Positions 34,362 through 44,064 are shown, counted from the first letter of the stretch. The stretch: 64,000 nt of DNA from Rhodobacteraceae bacterium UBA6796 (GCA_002452815.1 DKFM01000009.1:9939-73938); one strand, 5' to 3'. Notes: generated by a model not told the origin, from the sequence alone. Translations and numbers: made by a program.

Positions 34362-34871
34362 ATGACCCACGCCACACCTGCCCCCGACCTGCCGCAACTC
34401 TTTGCCGAAATCGCCCCGCGCTTCGGCATTTCGCGCCCCGCCGGGCAGTGTTTCGCGGCAATCTGGCGGGCCGCGCAGGCCCCTGCGGCCGAAGATCTGG
34501 TGCGGATACTGGGGATTTCCCGCTCGAATGTCTCGACCGCGCTGAAGGAATTGCGCGGCCTCGGACTGGTGCAGATTGCGCGCAGCCCCGGATCGCGGCG
34601 CGACTTCTATGTCGCCCCCGCCGACCCCTGGGCCCTGCTGCGCCAATTGCTGGCCGAACGTCAGCGCCGCGATCTGGCGCCGCTGGCCGCCCGGCTGCAC
34701 GATTTGCAGGCCGCCAGTGGCGATGCCCGGCTGGCCGATCTGGCGCAAGTGCTTGATGCCACCTCGGGCTGGCTGGCACAGCTGGCGGCCCATAGCCCCG
34801 AAGAACTGGCCGCCATGATGCACCCGGTCGAGCACGGCAAGAAAAAGAAGAAAAAGCGCGCCCGGGACTGA
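34362..34871 (+). CDS. GbsR/MarR-family transcriptional regulator
   Basis: A 169-residue DNA-binding protein. The winged HTH is EDLVRILGISRSNVSTALKELRGLGLVQI (residues about 43-71), followed by an arginine-bearing wing SPGSRRDFYVAP and a C-terminal helical dimer region. Ends in KKKKKKRARD, which is unusual. GbsR relatives sense choline-like osmolytes; here the effector is unknown. It follows galM by only 15 bases and may be co-transcribed. Confidence 0.8.
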   Translation: MTHATPAPDLPQLFAEIAPRFGISRPAGQCFAAIWRAAQAPAAEDLVRILGISRSNVSTALKELRGLGLVQIARSPGSRRDFYVAPADPWALLRQLLAERQRRDLAPLAARLHDLQAASGDARLADLAQVLDATSGWLAQLAAHSPEELAAMMHPVEHGKKKKKKRARD

Positions 34872-34882
34872 CCCCGCGCCGC

Positions 34883-35425
34883 TCAGGCGGTGTCGGCCAC
34901 CGGCTCGGGGGTGCCCGGCAGGCTGACCAGTGGCCCGCTGTCCATCAGATCCTCGATGAACAGGCTCAGCAAGGGGCCGCGCCCGCTGACGCCCGCCTTC
35001 CGATATATCGCGGCGGTCTGCGCCTTGACCGTGCCTTCAGAAGTCGAACGCAGCGCCGCAATTTCGGCGGTGCTGAGCCCCTTGATCGCAAACAGGGCCA
35101 CATCCCGCTCGGCCGGGGTCAGGCCCCATTCGGTGAAGCGTGCTTCCAGCAGATCGCCAAAGGCGCTGGCGGCGCGGTGCAGACGTGCGCGCGTGCGCGC
35201 GGTTTCGCGCAACGCCCCGGCCAGTGCCGCAGCCCCCAGCCCAAGCCCCAGGATCAGCCCGAGCGCCGCGCCGATTTCCAGAATCTCGCGATTTTGCCAG
35301 CTGATCGGCGCCGCATAGAGCCCGAAGACCGACAACAGGATGTCGGACACGAAGAACAGCGCACAAACCGCCTGCAGCGTGAACAAGGCCACCAGCAGCA
35401 GGCCACGCCTCTTGCCCGACCTCAC
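34883..35425 (-). CDS. Membrane-anchored LuxR-type regulator
   Basis: A 180-residue protein. Two hydrophobic segments (about 8-30 and 47-72) are followed by a linker and a LuxR helix-turn-helix: WGLTPAERDVALFAIKGLSTA, then EIAALRSTSEGTVKAQTAAIYR. The HTH is thus tethered to the inner membrane. Starts at GTG, weakly supported. Directly downstream of two exported PepSY-like genes, which may form its signal input. Confidence 0.8.
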   Translation of the reverse strand: MRSGKRRGLLLVALFTLQAVCALFFVSDILLSVFGLYAAPISWQNREILEIGAALGLILGLGLGAAALAGALRETARTRARLHRAASAFGDLLEARFTEWGLTPAERDVALFAIKGLSTAEIAALRSTSEGTVKAQTAAIYRKAGVSGRGPLLSLFIEDLMDSGPLVSLPGTPEPVADTA

Positions 35426-35434
35426 CGGATCGGC

Positions 35435-35854
35435 TCAATCATCGTCATTGCCGCCTTCGCCCCCTCCGCCGTCATCGCTGCCTCCGCCCTCATCATCATC
35501 GTGGTCGTCATCGTCATCGCTGTCGTCATTCGCGGCCCCGGAACTGCCGCTGTCGCGCCTGTCGGCCCCGCTGTCCGACGGGCTGCGCAATAGCGGCGCC
35601 CCCGAGGTGCTCAGATCGCGCAACAGTTCCCCGGTGCGTGGATCAAGCACGATTTCGCGCTGCACCTTGCCGCGCTGCGCCGTGATCCGCAGCCGCCCCA
35701 GCCAGGTGCGCTGAACCTGGATCTGGCTGTAGCCCTGCGCCTTGAGCTGGCGCATGACGCTGTCTTCGGCCCCGCCCGCAAAGGCCGGCGCCGCGCCCGC
35801 CCCGATCAGGGCGAGCATCGCCCCTGCGCACAGAAATCCGCGCCTGTCCATCAT
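35435..35854 (-). CDS. Exported PepSY-like protein with poly-Asp tail
   Basis: A 139-residue protein. Signal peptide ends near AFA (residue 26). A short PepSY-like beta unit (VMRQLKAQGYSQIQVQRTWL, REIVLDPRTGELLRD) is followed by a low-complexity tail dominated by Asp/Gly/Ser (about 100-139, DDSDDDDDHDDDEGGG). The tail could bind calcium or other cations. Paralogous to the next upstream gene. Ten bases separate it from the LuxR gene, so they are likely one operon. Confidence 0.7.
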   Translation of the reverse strand: MMDRRGFLCAGAMLALIGAGAAPAFAGGAEDSVMRQLKAQGYSQIQVQRTWLGRLRITAQRGKVQREIVLDPRTGELLRDLSTSGAPLLRSPSDSGADRRDSGSSGAANDDSDDDDDHDDDEGGGSDDGGGGEGGNDDD

Positions 35855-35959
35855 TCCCCTCCGGGCCCGCCAAGGGCCGCACTATGCCCGGCTTCCCCCC
35901 GAAGGCGCAAGCCGGGACGCGAAGACCGGGGGCAGATCGCCCCCGGCCGCAAGACGTGC

Positions 35960-36439
35960 TCAGTCGTCGTCGCCGTTGTCGTCGCCGCTGTCGTTGTCAT
36001 CGCCGTCGTCATTGTCGTCGCCGTCATCATTGTCATCCGACTCGTGATCGTCGTCGTGACCGCCCATGCCGTGATCGTCATCCCCTTCGTCATCGGACAT
36101 GTCGTCGTCGTTCACGTCGTCGTCCATATCGTCGTCGTCAAGGAAGTTTTCCGCACGGGTCCGCATGGCCACGCCCTGCGCCAGCACCTCGCCGGTCCGC
36201 ACGCGCGCCCGGGTCTGTTCCTGCTTGAGGATCTCACCGGTTTCACGATCATAGACCACTTCGATCTTGGTGGTGCCATTGCGGGCTTCGACCTTGACCT
36301 GCGCGGGCGCGGTCTCGATTTCAATGCCCGAGAACCCCTGACCGCTCAGATCGTCGATGATCGACTGGGTCGAAACTTCGGCGAAAGCAGCCTGCCCCAG
36401 CGTCAGCGAAGCGGCGAAAATGGCAATGGTGGTTTTCAT
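35960..36439 (-). CDS. Exported PepSY-like protein with long acidic tail
   Basis: A 159-residue protein. Signal peptide MKTTIAIFAASLTLGQAAFA. The PepSY-like domain (SIIDDLSGQGFSGIEIETAP, KIEVVYDRETGEILKQEQ) matches the paralogue at 35435. The last 60 residues are almost only Asp, Asn, Gly, Glu, Met and His (DDDDMDDDVNDDD onward). GGGAG precedes ATG. The tail makes a conspicuous GTC/ATC trinucleotide stretch on the plus strand. Function unknown; cation sensing is plausible. Confidence 0.75.
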   Translation of the reverse strand: MKTTIAIFAASLTLGQAAFAEVSTQSIIDDLSGQGFSGIEIETAPAQVKVEARNGTTKIEVVYDRETGEILKQEQTRARVRTGEVLAQGVAMRTRAENFLDDDDMDDDVNDDDMSDDEGDDDHGMGGHDDDHESDDNDDGDDNDDGDDNDSGDDNGDDD

Positions 36440-36563
36440 GTGTCTACTCCCAAACAGCAGCCGCACCATGCGGCGAACTGCGGCCAAACTGACCGGCCGC
36501 GACATCTCCCGCTATTGGCCGCAGGGGGTAAATCGCGCCTCTACACCCTGCGACCCACGGGCA

Positions 36564-36577
36564 TAAACCTGGGTTTA
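36564..36577. repeat. TAAACC/GGTTTA palindrome
   Basis: Six-base arms around a 2-base spacer in the non-coding gap between the trpB terminator and the acidic-tail gene; possible operator, no match recognised. Confidence 0.3.
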
Positions 36578-36583
36578 GGCAGC

Positions 36584-36613
36584 AAAAAGCCCCGCCGGAC
36601 ACGCCGGCGGGGC
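36584..36613 (-). terminator. trpB terminator
   Basis: GCCCCGCCGG/CCGGCGGGGC perfect 10-bp stem and a TTTTT run on the minus strand, 24 bases past the trpB stop. Confidence 0.92.
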
Positions 36614-36636
36614 CTGAAAACCTGGGCTCGGGTCGA

Positions 36637-37869
36637 TCAGACCGCCATCTTCACGCCCAGATGCTTGGCCACGGTGAAGATGTCCTTGTCGCCCCGCCCC
36701 GATAGGTTGACCACCATGATATGATCTTTTGGCAGGGTCGGCGCCAGCTTGGTCACATGCGCCAGCGCGTGGCTGGGTTCCAGCGCGGGGATGATCCCCT
36801 CCAGCTTGCACAGCAACTGGAACGCCTCCAGCGCCTCGGTATCGGTGACCGAGACATATTCGGCGCGCCCGGTCTCGTGCAGCCAGGAATGCTCGGGGCC
36901 GATCCCCGGATAATCCAGACCCGCGGAAATCGAATGGCCTTCCAGGATCTGGCCATCTTCATCCTGCAACAGATAGGTGCGGTTGCCATGCAGAACGCCC
37001 GGGCGCCCGCCCGTCAGGCTCGCGCAATGCTCCATCCGTTCGTCGACACCATGCCCACCCGCTTCGACACCGATGATGCGCACCGACGGATCGTCGAGGA
37101 ACGGATAGAACAGCCCCATCGCGTTCGACCCGCCGCCGATCGCGGCGATCACCGAATCGGGCAGACGGCCCTCGCCCTCCTGCTCGGCCAGTTGCCAGCG
37201 GGTTTCCTTGCCGATGATCGCCTGGAAATCGCGCACCATCGCCGGATAGGGGTGCGGCCCCGCCACCGTGCCGATGCAATAGAAGGTGTCGCGCACATTG
37301 GTCACCCAATCGCGCAGCGCGTCGTTCATCGCATCCTTCAGCGTTCCGCGGCCGCTGGTCACCGGCACCACCTCTGCCCCCAGCAGACGCATGCGGAACA
37401 CGTTCGGCGCCTGCCGTTCGACATCGGTCGCGCCCATGTAGACCACGCATTGCAGGCCGAACCGTGCGCAGACCGTCGCGGTCGCCACGCCATGCTGGCC
37501 CGCGCCGGTTTCCGCGATGATCCGCTTCTTGCCCATCCGCCGTGCCAGCAGGATCTGGCCCAGCACGTTGTTGATTTTGTGGCTGCCGGTGTGGTTCAGT
37601 TCTTCGCGCTTGAGATAGATCTTCGCCCCGCCCAGATGCTCGGTCAGGCGCGGCGCGAAATACAGCGGGCTCGGGCGGCCCACATAGTATTTCCACAGCT
37701 CCTCCATCTCGGCCCAGAAATTCGGGTCGGTCTTGGCAAATTCATACTGCGCCTCCAGTTCGAGGATCAGCGGCATCAGCGTTTCCGACACGAAACGGCC
37801 GCCGAAAATCCCGAACCGCCCGTTTTCATCGGGCCCGGTCATATAGCTGTTGGGAAGGTCTTCGGGCAT
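36637..37869 (-). CDS. trpB: Tryptophan synthase beta subunit
   Basis: A 410-residue PLP enzyme joining indole and serine. PLP lysine in [25 protein letters not shown], and phosphate loop [10 protein letters not shown] are intact. Start behind GAGGTGAG. It follows trpF with a 120-base gap holding a half copy of the dispersed repeat. trpA is not adjacent: a strong terminator follows trpB, so the alpha subunit must be encoded elsewhere. Confidence 0.98.
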   Translation of the reverse strand: MPEDLPNSYMTGPDENGRFGIFGGRFVSETLMPLILELEAQYEFAKTDPNFWAEMEELWKYYVGRPSPLYFAPRLTEHLGGAKIYLKREELNHTGSHKINNVLGQILLARRMGKKRIIAETGAGQHGVATATVCARFGLQCVVYMGATDVERQAPNVFRMRLLGAEVVPVTSGRGTLKDAMNDALRDWVTNVRDTFYCIGTVAGPHPYPAMVRDFQAIIGKETRWQLAEQEGEGRLPDSVIAAIGGGSNAMGLFYPFLDDPSVRIIGVEAGGHGVDERMEHCASLTGGRPGVLHGNRTYLLQDEDGQILEGHSISAGLDYPGIGPEHSWLHETGRAEYVSVTDTEALEAFQLLCKLEGIIPALEPSHALAHVTKLAPTLPKDHIMVVNLSGRGDKDIFTVAKHLGVKMAV

Positions 37870-37921
37870 CGTCTCACCTCGCGCTGTTACCCTTCGGCAC
37901 TTAGCGCGATTGGCCTTGCGG

Positions 37922-37956
37922 GTAAAGCACAAGGGCCCTTCTTCTTGGCTGAAATA
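37922..37956. repeat. Dispersed intergenic palindrome, half copy
   Basis: AAAGCACAAGGGCCCTTCTT and TTGGCTGAAATACTCCGG match one arm of the complete element at 16224. It lies between trpF and trpB. Confidence 0.5.
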
Positions 37957-37990
37957 CTCCGGGGTCCGGGGCGCGCGGCGCCCCGGTCGC

Positions 37991-38665
37991 TCAGGCCCCT
38001 TGCGCGGCCCGAATGAACGCGCGGATCAGGCCTGCGTCCTTCACCCCCGGCGCGCTTTCCACGCCCGAGCTGACATCGACCTGCCGCGCGCCGGTCAGAC
38101 GCACCGCCTCGGCCACGTTTTCGGGCGTCAGGCCGCCCGCCAGCATCCAGGGTTTCTGCCACCCCCGCCCCGCGATCAGACGCCAGTCGAAGGCCAACCC
38201 GTTACCCCCGGGCAGCGCCGCGCCTTTCGGCGCCTTGGCGTCGATCAGGATCTGATCGGCCACTGCCTCATACTCCGCGATCGCCGCCAGATCGGCCGGT
38301 TCGGCCACCCCCACCGCCTTCATCACCGGCAGGCCGAAGCGCGCGCGGATCTCGGCCACGCGTTCGGGGGTTTCGCGGCCGTGCAACTGCAACATGTCCA
38401 GCGGCACCTGCGCGCAGATCGCCTCCAGCTCGGCATCGCTGGCATTGACCACCAGCGCCACTTTCGCCACGCCCACCGGCACCTCGATCGCCAGATCGCG
38501 GGCCTGCACGATCCCGACGTTGCGCGGTGATTTCGGGAAGAAGACAAAACCCAGATAGGCCGCGCCTGCCTCGCAGGCCGCAGCGACATGTTCCGCGGTG
38601 CTCAGCCCACAGATCTTGACCCGCACCCCACCGGGGCGGCCACGGTTGACGGCAATTGTCACCAT
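37991..38665 (-). CDS. trpF: Phosphoribosylanthranilate isomerase
   Basis: A 224-residue TIM-barrel enzyme of tryptophan synthesis. The catalytic Cys is in VKICGLST, Asp in DQILIDAK, and phosphate loops [11 protein letters not shown] and [12 protein letters not shown] close the barrel. The ATG used touches the lapA-like stop; a GTG 14 codons later, nearer the conserved core, is an alternative start. Upstream of trpB. Confidence 0.96.
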   Translation of the reverse strand: MVTIAVNRGRPGGVRVKICGLSTAEHVAAACEAGAAYLGFVFFPKSPRNVGIVQARDLAIEVPVGVAKVALVVNASDAELEAICAQVPLDMLQLHGRETPERVAEIRARFGLPVMKAVGVAEPADLAAIAEYEAVADQILIDAKAPKGAALPGGNGLAFDWRLIAGRGWQKPWMLAGGLTPENVAEAVRLTGARQVDVSSGVESAPGVKDAGLIRAFIRAAQGA

Positions 38666-38666
38666 T

Positions 38667-39023
38667 TCAGCGCGACGGCGCCTCCAGCAGCGCCAGAACC
38701 TCGTCTTTCGGCCCCTCGGCCTTGGTTTTCAGCCGGTCGACCTCGCGTTCCAGATGCGCGGCCTTGCGACTGACCTTGACAGCATGCGAACGGATCTTGT
38801 GTTCGCGCAGCCATTCCCAGACGAAGCCGATCAGCAAGCCCAGCAAGATCCCCGCAAATATCACAAGAAACAGCGGCAGTTGCAGCGACCAGCTGAAGCC
38901 CAGAAACTCGCCGGCCTCGGGCGGCAGCGCGCGCAGCGTTACCAGATCACGGTTGGCCAGCGCCAGGGCAATCAGCACCAGCGCCAGAAGGCCCAGGAAC
39001 GCCAGCCGCAACAGCTTCATCAT
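38667..39023 (-). CDS. lapA: LapA-domain membrane protein
   Basis: A 118-residue protein with two hydrophobic helices (about 6-24 and 47-70) and a charged C-terminal coiled region ([20 protein letters not shown]). The LapA/DUF1049 type is linked in E. coli to LPS assembly control together with LapB. Lies between ihfB and trpF, one base before trpF, as in many alphaproteobacteria. Confidence 0.8.
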   Translation of the reverse strand: MMKLLRLAFLGLLALVLIALALANRDLVTLRALPPEAGEFLGFSWSLQLPLFLVIFAGILLGLLIGFVWEWLREHKIRSHAVKVSRKAAHLEREVDRLKTKAEGPKDEVLALLEAPSR

Positions 39024-39026
39024 GGT

Positions 39027-39314
39027 TCAGTCCTCATCCCCGTTCAGCCGGTCGCGCAGCAGCTTGCCGGTCTTGAAGAAGGGCACATGTTTTTCGTCCA
39101 CCTCGACGGCGGTGCCGGTGCGCGGGTTGCGCCCGGTGCGCGCGTCGCGCTTCTTGACCGAAAACGCGCCGAAACCGCGCAACTCGACCCGATCGCCCCG
39201 CGCCATGGCCTCGATGATCTCTTCAAAGATCGTGTTCACGATCTTCTCGACATCGCGCTGGAACAGATGCGGATTTTCTTCGGAAATCTTGGCGATCAAC
39301 TCAGACCGGATCAT
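39027..39314 (-). CDS. ihfB: Integration host factor subunit beta
   Basis: A 95-residue HU/IHF protein. [20 protein letters not shown] and the DNA-intercalating arm [19 protein letters not shown], with the tip proline in RNPRTG, match IhfB. With IhfA it bends DNA sharply. Three bases before the lapA start. Confidence 0.95.
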   Translation of the reverse strand: MIRSELIAKISEENPHLFQRDVEKIVNTIFEEIIEAMARGDRVELRGFGAFSVKKRDARTGRNPRTGTAVEVDEKHVPFFKTGKLLRDRLNGDED

Positions 39315-39530
39315 TTATAGTTCCCCCCAAGGGTTTCCGGGTGGCAGACCCGGACATTCTTTGTGTGCCCGACTATACGGATAAATTTTCGAGGCTCAAA
39401 CAGCAAAGGCTTGGAAAGGCGGCCAATTTGGCGGCTCTGAGCACGACGGAAGCACGCTTGCACGATGTGCATGCGCAGAAACATGCCAATGACGCCCCCG
39501 CGTGGGCCCAGAGCGCGAATCGCAGGCATG

Positions 39531-39561
39531 AAAACGGCCCCGCCCGGGTAGGGCGAGGCCG
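39531..39561 (-). terminator. rpsA terminator
   Basis: CGGCC-CGCCC paired with GGGCG-GGCCG (each arm with a single-base mismatch) plus TTTT on the minus strand, 24 bases past rpsA. Confidence 0.8.
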
Positions 39562-39584
39562 CAGATCCGGTCAGACCGGATGGA

Positions 39585-41264
39585 TCAGTTGTTGCCCTTG
39601 AGCGCCGCGCCCAGGATGTCGCCCAGCGACGCACCCGAGTCCGACGAGCCGTACTGTTCCACGGCTTCTTTCTCTTCGGCGATCTCACGCGCCTTGATCG
39701 AGACGCCCAGACGGCGGGTCTTGCTGTCGACGTTGGTCACGCGCACATCGACGTGGTCACCGACCTGGAAGCGCTCGGGGCGCTGGTCGGCACGATCACG
39801 GGCCAGGTCCGAACGGCGGATGAAGGATTTCATGCCGTTGTAATCCACCTCGATGCCGCCGTCTTCGATGGCGGTGACTTCGACGGTGATGACCGAACCG
39901 CGTTTCACGCCGTCAACCGCATCCGAGAAGGTGTCGGCGTCGAGCGCTTTGATCGAGAGCGAGATACGCTCTTTTTCCACGTCCACTTCGGTGACAGCGG
40001 CCTTGACCATGTCGCCTTTGCGGTAGTTCTGGATCGCGTCTTCGCCGCGCTGTTCCCACGACAGGTCCGACAGGTGAACCATGCCGTCGATGTCGTTGTC
40101 GAGGCCGATGAACAGACCGAATTCGGTGATGTTCTTGACTTCGCCTTCGATGACGGTGCCGACCGGGTGGGTTTCGGCGAACACTTCCCACGGGTTGCGC
40201 ATGGTTTGTTTCAGGCCAAGCGACACGCGACGTTTCGCGGTGTCGATTTCCAGAACCATGACGTCAACCTCTTGCGAGGTCGAAACGATCTTGCCGGGGT
40301 GCACGTTCTTCTTGGTCCACGACATTTCCGAAACGTGAACCAGACCTTCGACACCGGCTTCCAACTCCACGAAGGCGCCGTAATCGGTGATGTTGGTCAC
40401 GCGGCCCTTGTGGACCGAACCCAGCGGGAATTTCTGCTCAACCGAATCCCACGGATCGTTCTGCAGCTGTTTCATGCCGAGCGAGATACGGTGGGTTTCC
40501 TTGTTGATCTTGACGACCTGAACCTTGACGGTTTCGCCGATCGACAGGATTTCCGACGGGTGGTTCACACGGCGCCAGGCCATGTCGGTGACGTGCAGCA
40601 GGCCATCAACGCCGCCCAGATCAACGAACGCACCGTATTCGGTGATGTTCTTGACCACGCCGTCGACCACTTGACCTTCGGTCAGGTTGCCGATGACTTC
40701 GGCGCGCTGTTCGGCGCGGCTTTCTTCCAGGATGGCGCGACGCGACACAACGATGTTGCCACGACGACGGTCCATTTTCAGGATCTGGAACGGCTGTTTC
40801 AGACCCATCAGCGGGCCGGCGTCGCGCACCGGGCGCACGTCAACTTGGCTGCCGGGCAGGAACGCCACAGCGCCGCCCAGATCGACGGTGAAGCCGCCTT
40901 TGACACGGCCGAAGATGGCGCCATCGACGCGCTCTTCTTTGGCATAAGCCTGTTCCAGACGATCCCAGGCTTCTTCGCGACGCGCTTTCTCGCGCGAGAT
41001 CGAAGCTTCGCCGCGGGCGTTTTCAACGCGGTCGAGATACACTTCCACTTCGTCGCCAACGGCGATCGAGGGGGCCTCGCCCGGGTTTGCGAATTCTTTC
41101 AGATCAACGCGGCCTTCCATCTTGTAGCCGACGTCGATGATGGCCTGGCCCGCCTCGATGGCGATGACCTTGCCTTTGACAACCGAACCTTCGTTCGGGG
41201 TGTCGATCTCGAGGCTCTCGTTCAAGAGGGCTTCGAATTCTTCCATGGTTGCTTTAGCGCACAT
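39585..41264 (-). CDS. rpsA: 30S ribosomal protein S1
   Basis: A 559-residue protein with six S1 RNA-binding domains. The repeated module pattern is visible in GQVVDGVVKNITEYGAFVDL, GSVHKGRVTNITDYGAFVEL and VIEGEVKNITEFGLFIGL. S1 recruits mRNA to the 30S subunit. The start MCAKATMEEFEALL is family-typical; a second ATG six codons in is less likely. Synteny with cmk and aroA upstream is standard. Confidence 0.98.
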   Translation of the reverse strand: MCAKATMEEFEALLNESLEIDTPNEGSVVKGKVIAIEAGQAIIDVGYKMEGRVDLKEFANPGEAPSIAVGDEVEVYLDRVENARGEASISREKARREEAWDRLEQAYAKEERVDGAIFGRVKGGFTVDLGGAVAFLPGSQVDVRPVRDAGPLMGLKQPFQILKMDRRRGNIVVSRRAILEESRAEQRAEVIGNLTEGQVVDGVVKNITEYGAFVDLGGVDGLLHVTDMAWRRVNHPSEILSIGETVKVQVVKINKETHRISLGMKQLQNDPWDSVEQKFPLGSVHKGRVTNITDYGAFVELEAGVEGLVHVSEMSWTKKNVHPGKIVSTSQEVDVMVLEIDTAKRRVSLGLKQTMRNPWEVFAETHPVGTVIEGEVKNITEFGLFIGLDNDIDGMVHLSDLSWEQRGEDAIQNYRKGDMVKAAVTEVDVEKERISLSIKALDADTFSDAVDGVKRGSVITVEVTAIEDGGIEVDYNGMKSFIRRSDLARDRADQRPERFQVGDHVDVRVTNVDSKTRRLGVSIKAREIAEEKEAVEQYGSSDSGASLGDILGAALKGNN

Positions 41265-41336
41265 GCGTCTGAGTTTCCTTTACATGGGTTTTCTGGCCAT
41301 GCGGTTGGCTCCGCCGGTCTTTCGTTGGATATGCCC

Positions 41337-41366
41337 AAAGGGGGCAGACCTGTGCCTGCCCCCTTT
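41337..41366 (-). terminator. Hairpin before rpsA
   Basis: AAAGGGGGCAG/CTGCCCCCTTT perfect 11-bp stem. It can end upstream transcripts or serve as an attenuator-like leader element of rpsA. Confidence 0.6.
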
Positions 41367-41419
41367 CGACGGGGCTGCTATAAGCCCAAATCGCCTGTGG
41401 GGCAAGCCTTCTGTGGCGG

Positions 41420-41977
41420 CTAGTCGCAGACCCGCGCCCGCAGCGTATAGCGCGGCACCGCGAAACGCTCGCGTTCGGGCGGGGGCAGCAGGTCGGTCGG
41501 ATGCGCCCGCGCCCAGGACCCGGCCAGACTGTCGGGGTCGAGCATAAAGCGCTGGCACAGCCCGAAGCCGCGCACCGTTACCTGATCGCCGCGCAGATCC
41601 AGAAGTGCCCCGGATTTGCGCGCCACACCCTGCGCGCCGAAAACCAGCGGCGGCTCCAGCGTGACCTGCACGGTCTGCGGGCCGAAAAGCGCATCCTCAT
41701 CCTGCCAGTCCCGCCCCGAGGCGATTTCCAGAACGTAACGCCCCGGCGGCACCAGCACCCGGAAGATCTCGCCACCGCGCACATAGGCGGCCAGCACGGC
41801 CTGCCCCGCCGCCGGATCGACAAGACGCAGATAATGATCGGCCCCCGCATCGCTTTTGACCTGCAGGGGCAAGGTCAGCGGCAGGCTCGAACGGTTCCAC
41901 ATCAACCCTTCGGGCCGCGACGCGGCGGCAACCGGGGCGGCAAGCATGACAAGCAGGAACAGAGCGGCACGCAGCAT
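41420..41977 (-). CDS. Exported hypothetical protein
   Basis: A 185-residue protein with a signal peptide (MLRAALFLLVMLAAPVAAAS). The mature part is a beta-rich domain containing YLRLVDPAAGQAVLAAYVRG and VLVPPGRYVLEIASGRDWQD, with one late Cys pair (GLCQRF and terminal RVCD) that could form a disulphide. No family recognised. It interrupts the usual cmk-rpsA neighbourhood. Confidence 0.75.
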   Translation of the reverse strand: MLRAALFLLVMLAAPVAAASRPEGLMWNRSSLPLTLPLQVKSDAGADHYLRLVDPAAGQAVLAAYVRGGEIFRVLVPPGRYVLEIASGRDWQDEDALFGPQTVQVTLEPPLVFGAQGVARKSGALLDLRGDQVTVRGFGLCQRFMLDPDSLAGSWARAHPTDLLPPPERERFAVPRYTLRARVCD

Positions 41978-42014
41978 CCTGTCGATATGGGCTTGCGGCC
42001 CCGCCCTGTCCAGA

Positions 42015-42611
42015 TCAGCGCATCCGTTTCGCGATTTCGTCGCAGGCTGCGGCCACGGCCGCCTCGATGCTCATCGTCGAGGTGTCGATCACCACCGCAT
42101 CCGCTGCCGGCTTCAAAGGCGCTTCGGCGCGGTTCATGTCGCGCGCATCGCGTGCGACCACCTCGGCCAGCACCGCCGCCGCGTCGCCGCCGACCTCCAG
42201 CCAGCGCCGGTGCGCGCGCACCTCGGCACTGGCGGTGACGAACAGCTTCACCTCGGCCTCGGGACAGATCACCGTGCCGATGTCGCGCCCGTCCAGCACC
42301 GCCCCCCCGTCACGCCGCGCAAACTCGCGCTGGAACTCCAGCAATGCCTGGCGCACTTCCGGGATCACCCCCACCTTCGACGCCGCCTGCCCGGCCGCCA
42401 GCGTGCGCAAATCCTCGCGCGCCAGATCCGCAGGGGTCAACCCGCGTGCCGCCGCCACCGGATCGCCGCCCTCGCCCTCGGCCTTGACACCGACCGCCCG
42501 ATACAGCGCGCCGGTGTCCAGATGCGCGAAGCCGAACCGCGCCGCCACCGCGCGCGAGATCGTGCCCTTGCCCGCCGCCGCAGGCCCGTCGATGGCGACC
42601 GTGAATTTCAT
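42015..42611 (-). CDS. cmk: Cytidylate kinase
   Basis: A 198-residue kinase converting CMP/dCMP to diphosphates. P-loop [28 protein letters not shown] and [20 protein letters not shown] match Cmk. GGAG precedes ATG; the longer frame runs into a repeat and is not real. Neighbour of aroA as usual. Confidence 0.97.
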   Translation of the reverse strand: MKFTVAIDGPAAAGKGTISRAVAARFGFAHLDTGALYRAVGVKAEGEGGDPVAAARGLTPADLAREDLRTLAAGQAASKVGVIPEVRQALLEFQREFARRDGGAVLDGRDIGTVICPEAEVKLFVTASAEVRAHRRWLEVGGDAAAVLAEVVARDARDMNRAEAPLKPAADAVVIDTSTMSIEAAVAAACDEIAKRMR

Positions 42612-42643
42612 GGCGTTTCTCCTGTTCTGACCCGGGACGCTCC

Positions 42644-42703
42644 GCGGGGGATATTTTTGCCAAGATGAAAGCCCCTTCACCTTGGCCCAAATATCCCCGC
42701 CGG
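42644..42703. repeat. Dispersed intergenic palindrome, complete copy
   Basis: GGGGGATATTTTTGCCAAGA on the left pairs with CTTGGCCCAAATATCCCCGC on the right. Same family as 16224, lying between cmk and aroA. Confidence 0.75.
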
Positions 42704-42717
42704 AGGCAAGCCCTGCC

Positions 42718-44064
42718 TTATGCGCCGCGCGTGATCTGCGCGCCCAGCCCTGCCATCAGCCCTTCGAAAGCCGGGAAAGAGGTGGCGATGGGCGAGCCGT
42801 CATCGACCGAGATCGGCTGCTGGCTGGCCAGCCCGAGCACAAGGAAGCTCATCGCGATGCGGTGGTCGATATGGGTGGCGCAGGTGGCGCCGCCGGGCAC
42901 ATTGCCCGCGCCCAGCCCGTGGACGATCAGCGTGTCTTCGTCTTCCTCGATCGCCACGCCGCAGGCCTCTAGCCCGCGCGCCATCGCGTCGATCCGGTCG
43001 CTTTCCTTGACCCGCAATTCCTTGACCCCGCGCATCACCGTGGTGCCGGTGGCGCAGGCCGCAACGACCGAAAGCACCGGGTACTCGTCGATCATCGAGG
43101 CCGCGCGTTCGGGCGGCACTGCGATACCGTGCAGTGCGCTGGAACGCACGCGCAGGTCGGCCACCGGCTCGCCGCCTTCTTCGCGCGGGTTTTCAAAGGT
43201 GATGTCGGCGCCCATTTCGACCAGCGTGGTGAACAGCCCATTGCGCGTCGGGTTCTGGCTGACGCCCGGCACCAGAATATCCGAGCCCGGCACGATCAGC
43301 GCGGCACAGACCGGAAACGCGGCCGAGGACGGGTCGCGCGGCACGGCGACTTTCTGGCCCGTCAGTTCGGGCTGGCCCTGCAGGGTGATGACCCGGCCTT
43401 CGGCGGTCTCTTCAACGCTGATGTCCGCGCCAAAGCCGCGCAGCATGCGTTCGGTGTGATCGCGCGTCGCCTCGCGCTCGGTCACCACGGTCTGCCCGGG
43501 CGCGTTCAGCCCCGCCAGCAGCACCGCCGATTTCACCTGCGCCGAGGGCATCGGCGTGGTGTAACGGACCGGCACCGGATCGGCGGCACCGACGATGGTC
43601 ATCGGCAGACGGCCACCCGCGCGCCCCACTGCCCGCGCACCGAACAGCGCGATCGGGTCGGTCACCCGCCCCATCGGGCGCTTGCGCAGGCTCGCATCGC
43701 CGGTGAAGGTCGCGGTGATCGGGCTTGTTGCCATGCAGCCCATGATCAGCCGCACCCCGGTGCCCGAATTGCCGCAATCGATCACATCCTCGGGCTCGGC
43801 GAAGCCACCCACACCCACGCCCTCGACGGTCCAGTCGCCGGGCCCATGCCGGGTGACCGTGGCGCCGAAGGCCTGCATCGCCTTGGCGGTGTCCAGCACG
43901 TCCTGGCCTTCCAGCAGCCCGGTGATCTCGGTGCGGCCGACCGACAGCGCGCCCAGGATCAGCGCGCGGTGGCTGATCGACTTGTCGCCCGGCACCTCGG
44001 CCACACCTTTCAGCGCAGCGCCCTTGCGGGCAGTCATCAAAATCGGATCGCCGTGGCCGGACAT
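42718..44064 (-). CDS. aroA: 3-phosphoshikimate 1-carboxyvinyltransferase
   Basis: A 448-residue EPSP synthase. [17 protein letters not shown] carries the catalytic Lys/Ser/Arg, [14 protein letters not shown] the substrate loop, and [12 protein letters not shown] the conserved acid/Arg site. The Ala-containing variant GNSGTG with a class II-like layout suggests glyphosate sensitivity differences cannot be judged here. Followed by cmk. Confidence 0.98.
   Translation of the reverse strand: MSGHGDPILMTARKGAALKGVAEVPGDKSISHRALILGALSVGRTEITGLLEGQDVLDTAKAMQAFGATVTRHGPGDWTVEGVGVGGFAEPEDVIDCGNSGTGVRLIMGCMATSPITATFTGDASLRKRPMGRVTDPIALFGARAVGRAGGRLPMTIVGAADPVPVRYTTPMPSAQVKSAVLLAGLNAPGQTVVTEREATRDHTERMLRGFGADISVEETAEGRVITLQGQPELTGQKVAVPRDPSSAAFPVCAALIVPGSDILVPGVSQNPTRNGLFTTLVEMGADITFENPREEGGEPVADLRVRSSALHGIAVPPERAASMIDEYPVLSVVAACATGTTVMRGVKELRVKESDRIDAMARGLEACGVAIEEDEDTLIVHGLGAGNVPGGATCATHIDHRIAMSFLVLGLASQQPISVDDGSPIATSFPAFEGLMAGLGAQITRGA

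Noticed and set aside
35960..36140. GTC/ATC trinucleotide stretch that looks like a microsatellite
   Set aside because: It is explained by the Asp-rich coding tail of an exported protein, though it may be length-variable.
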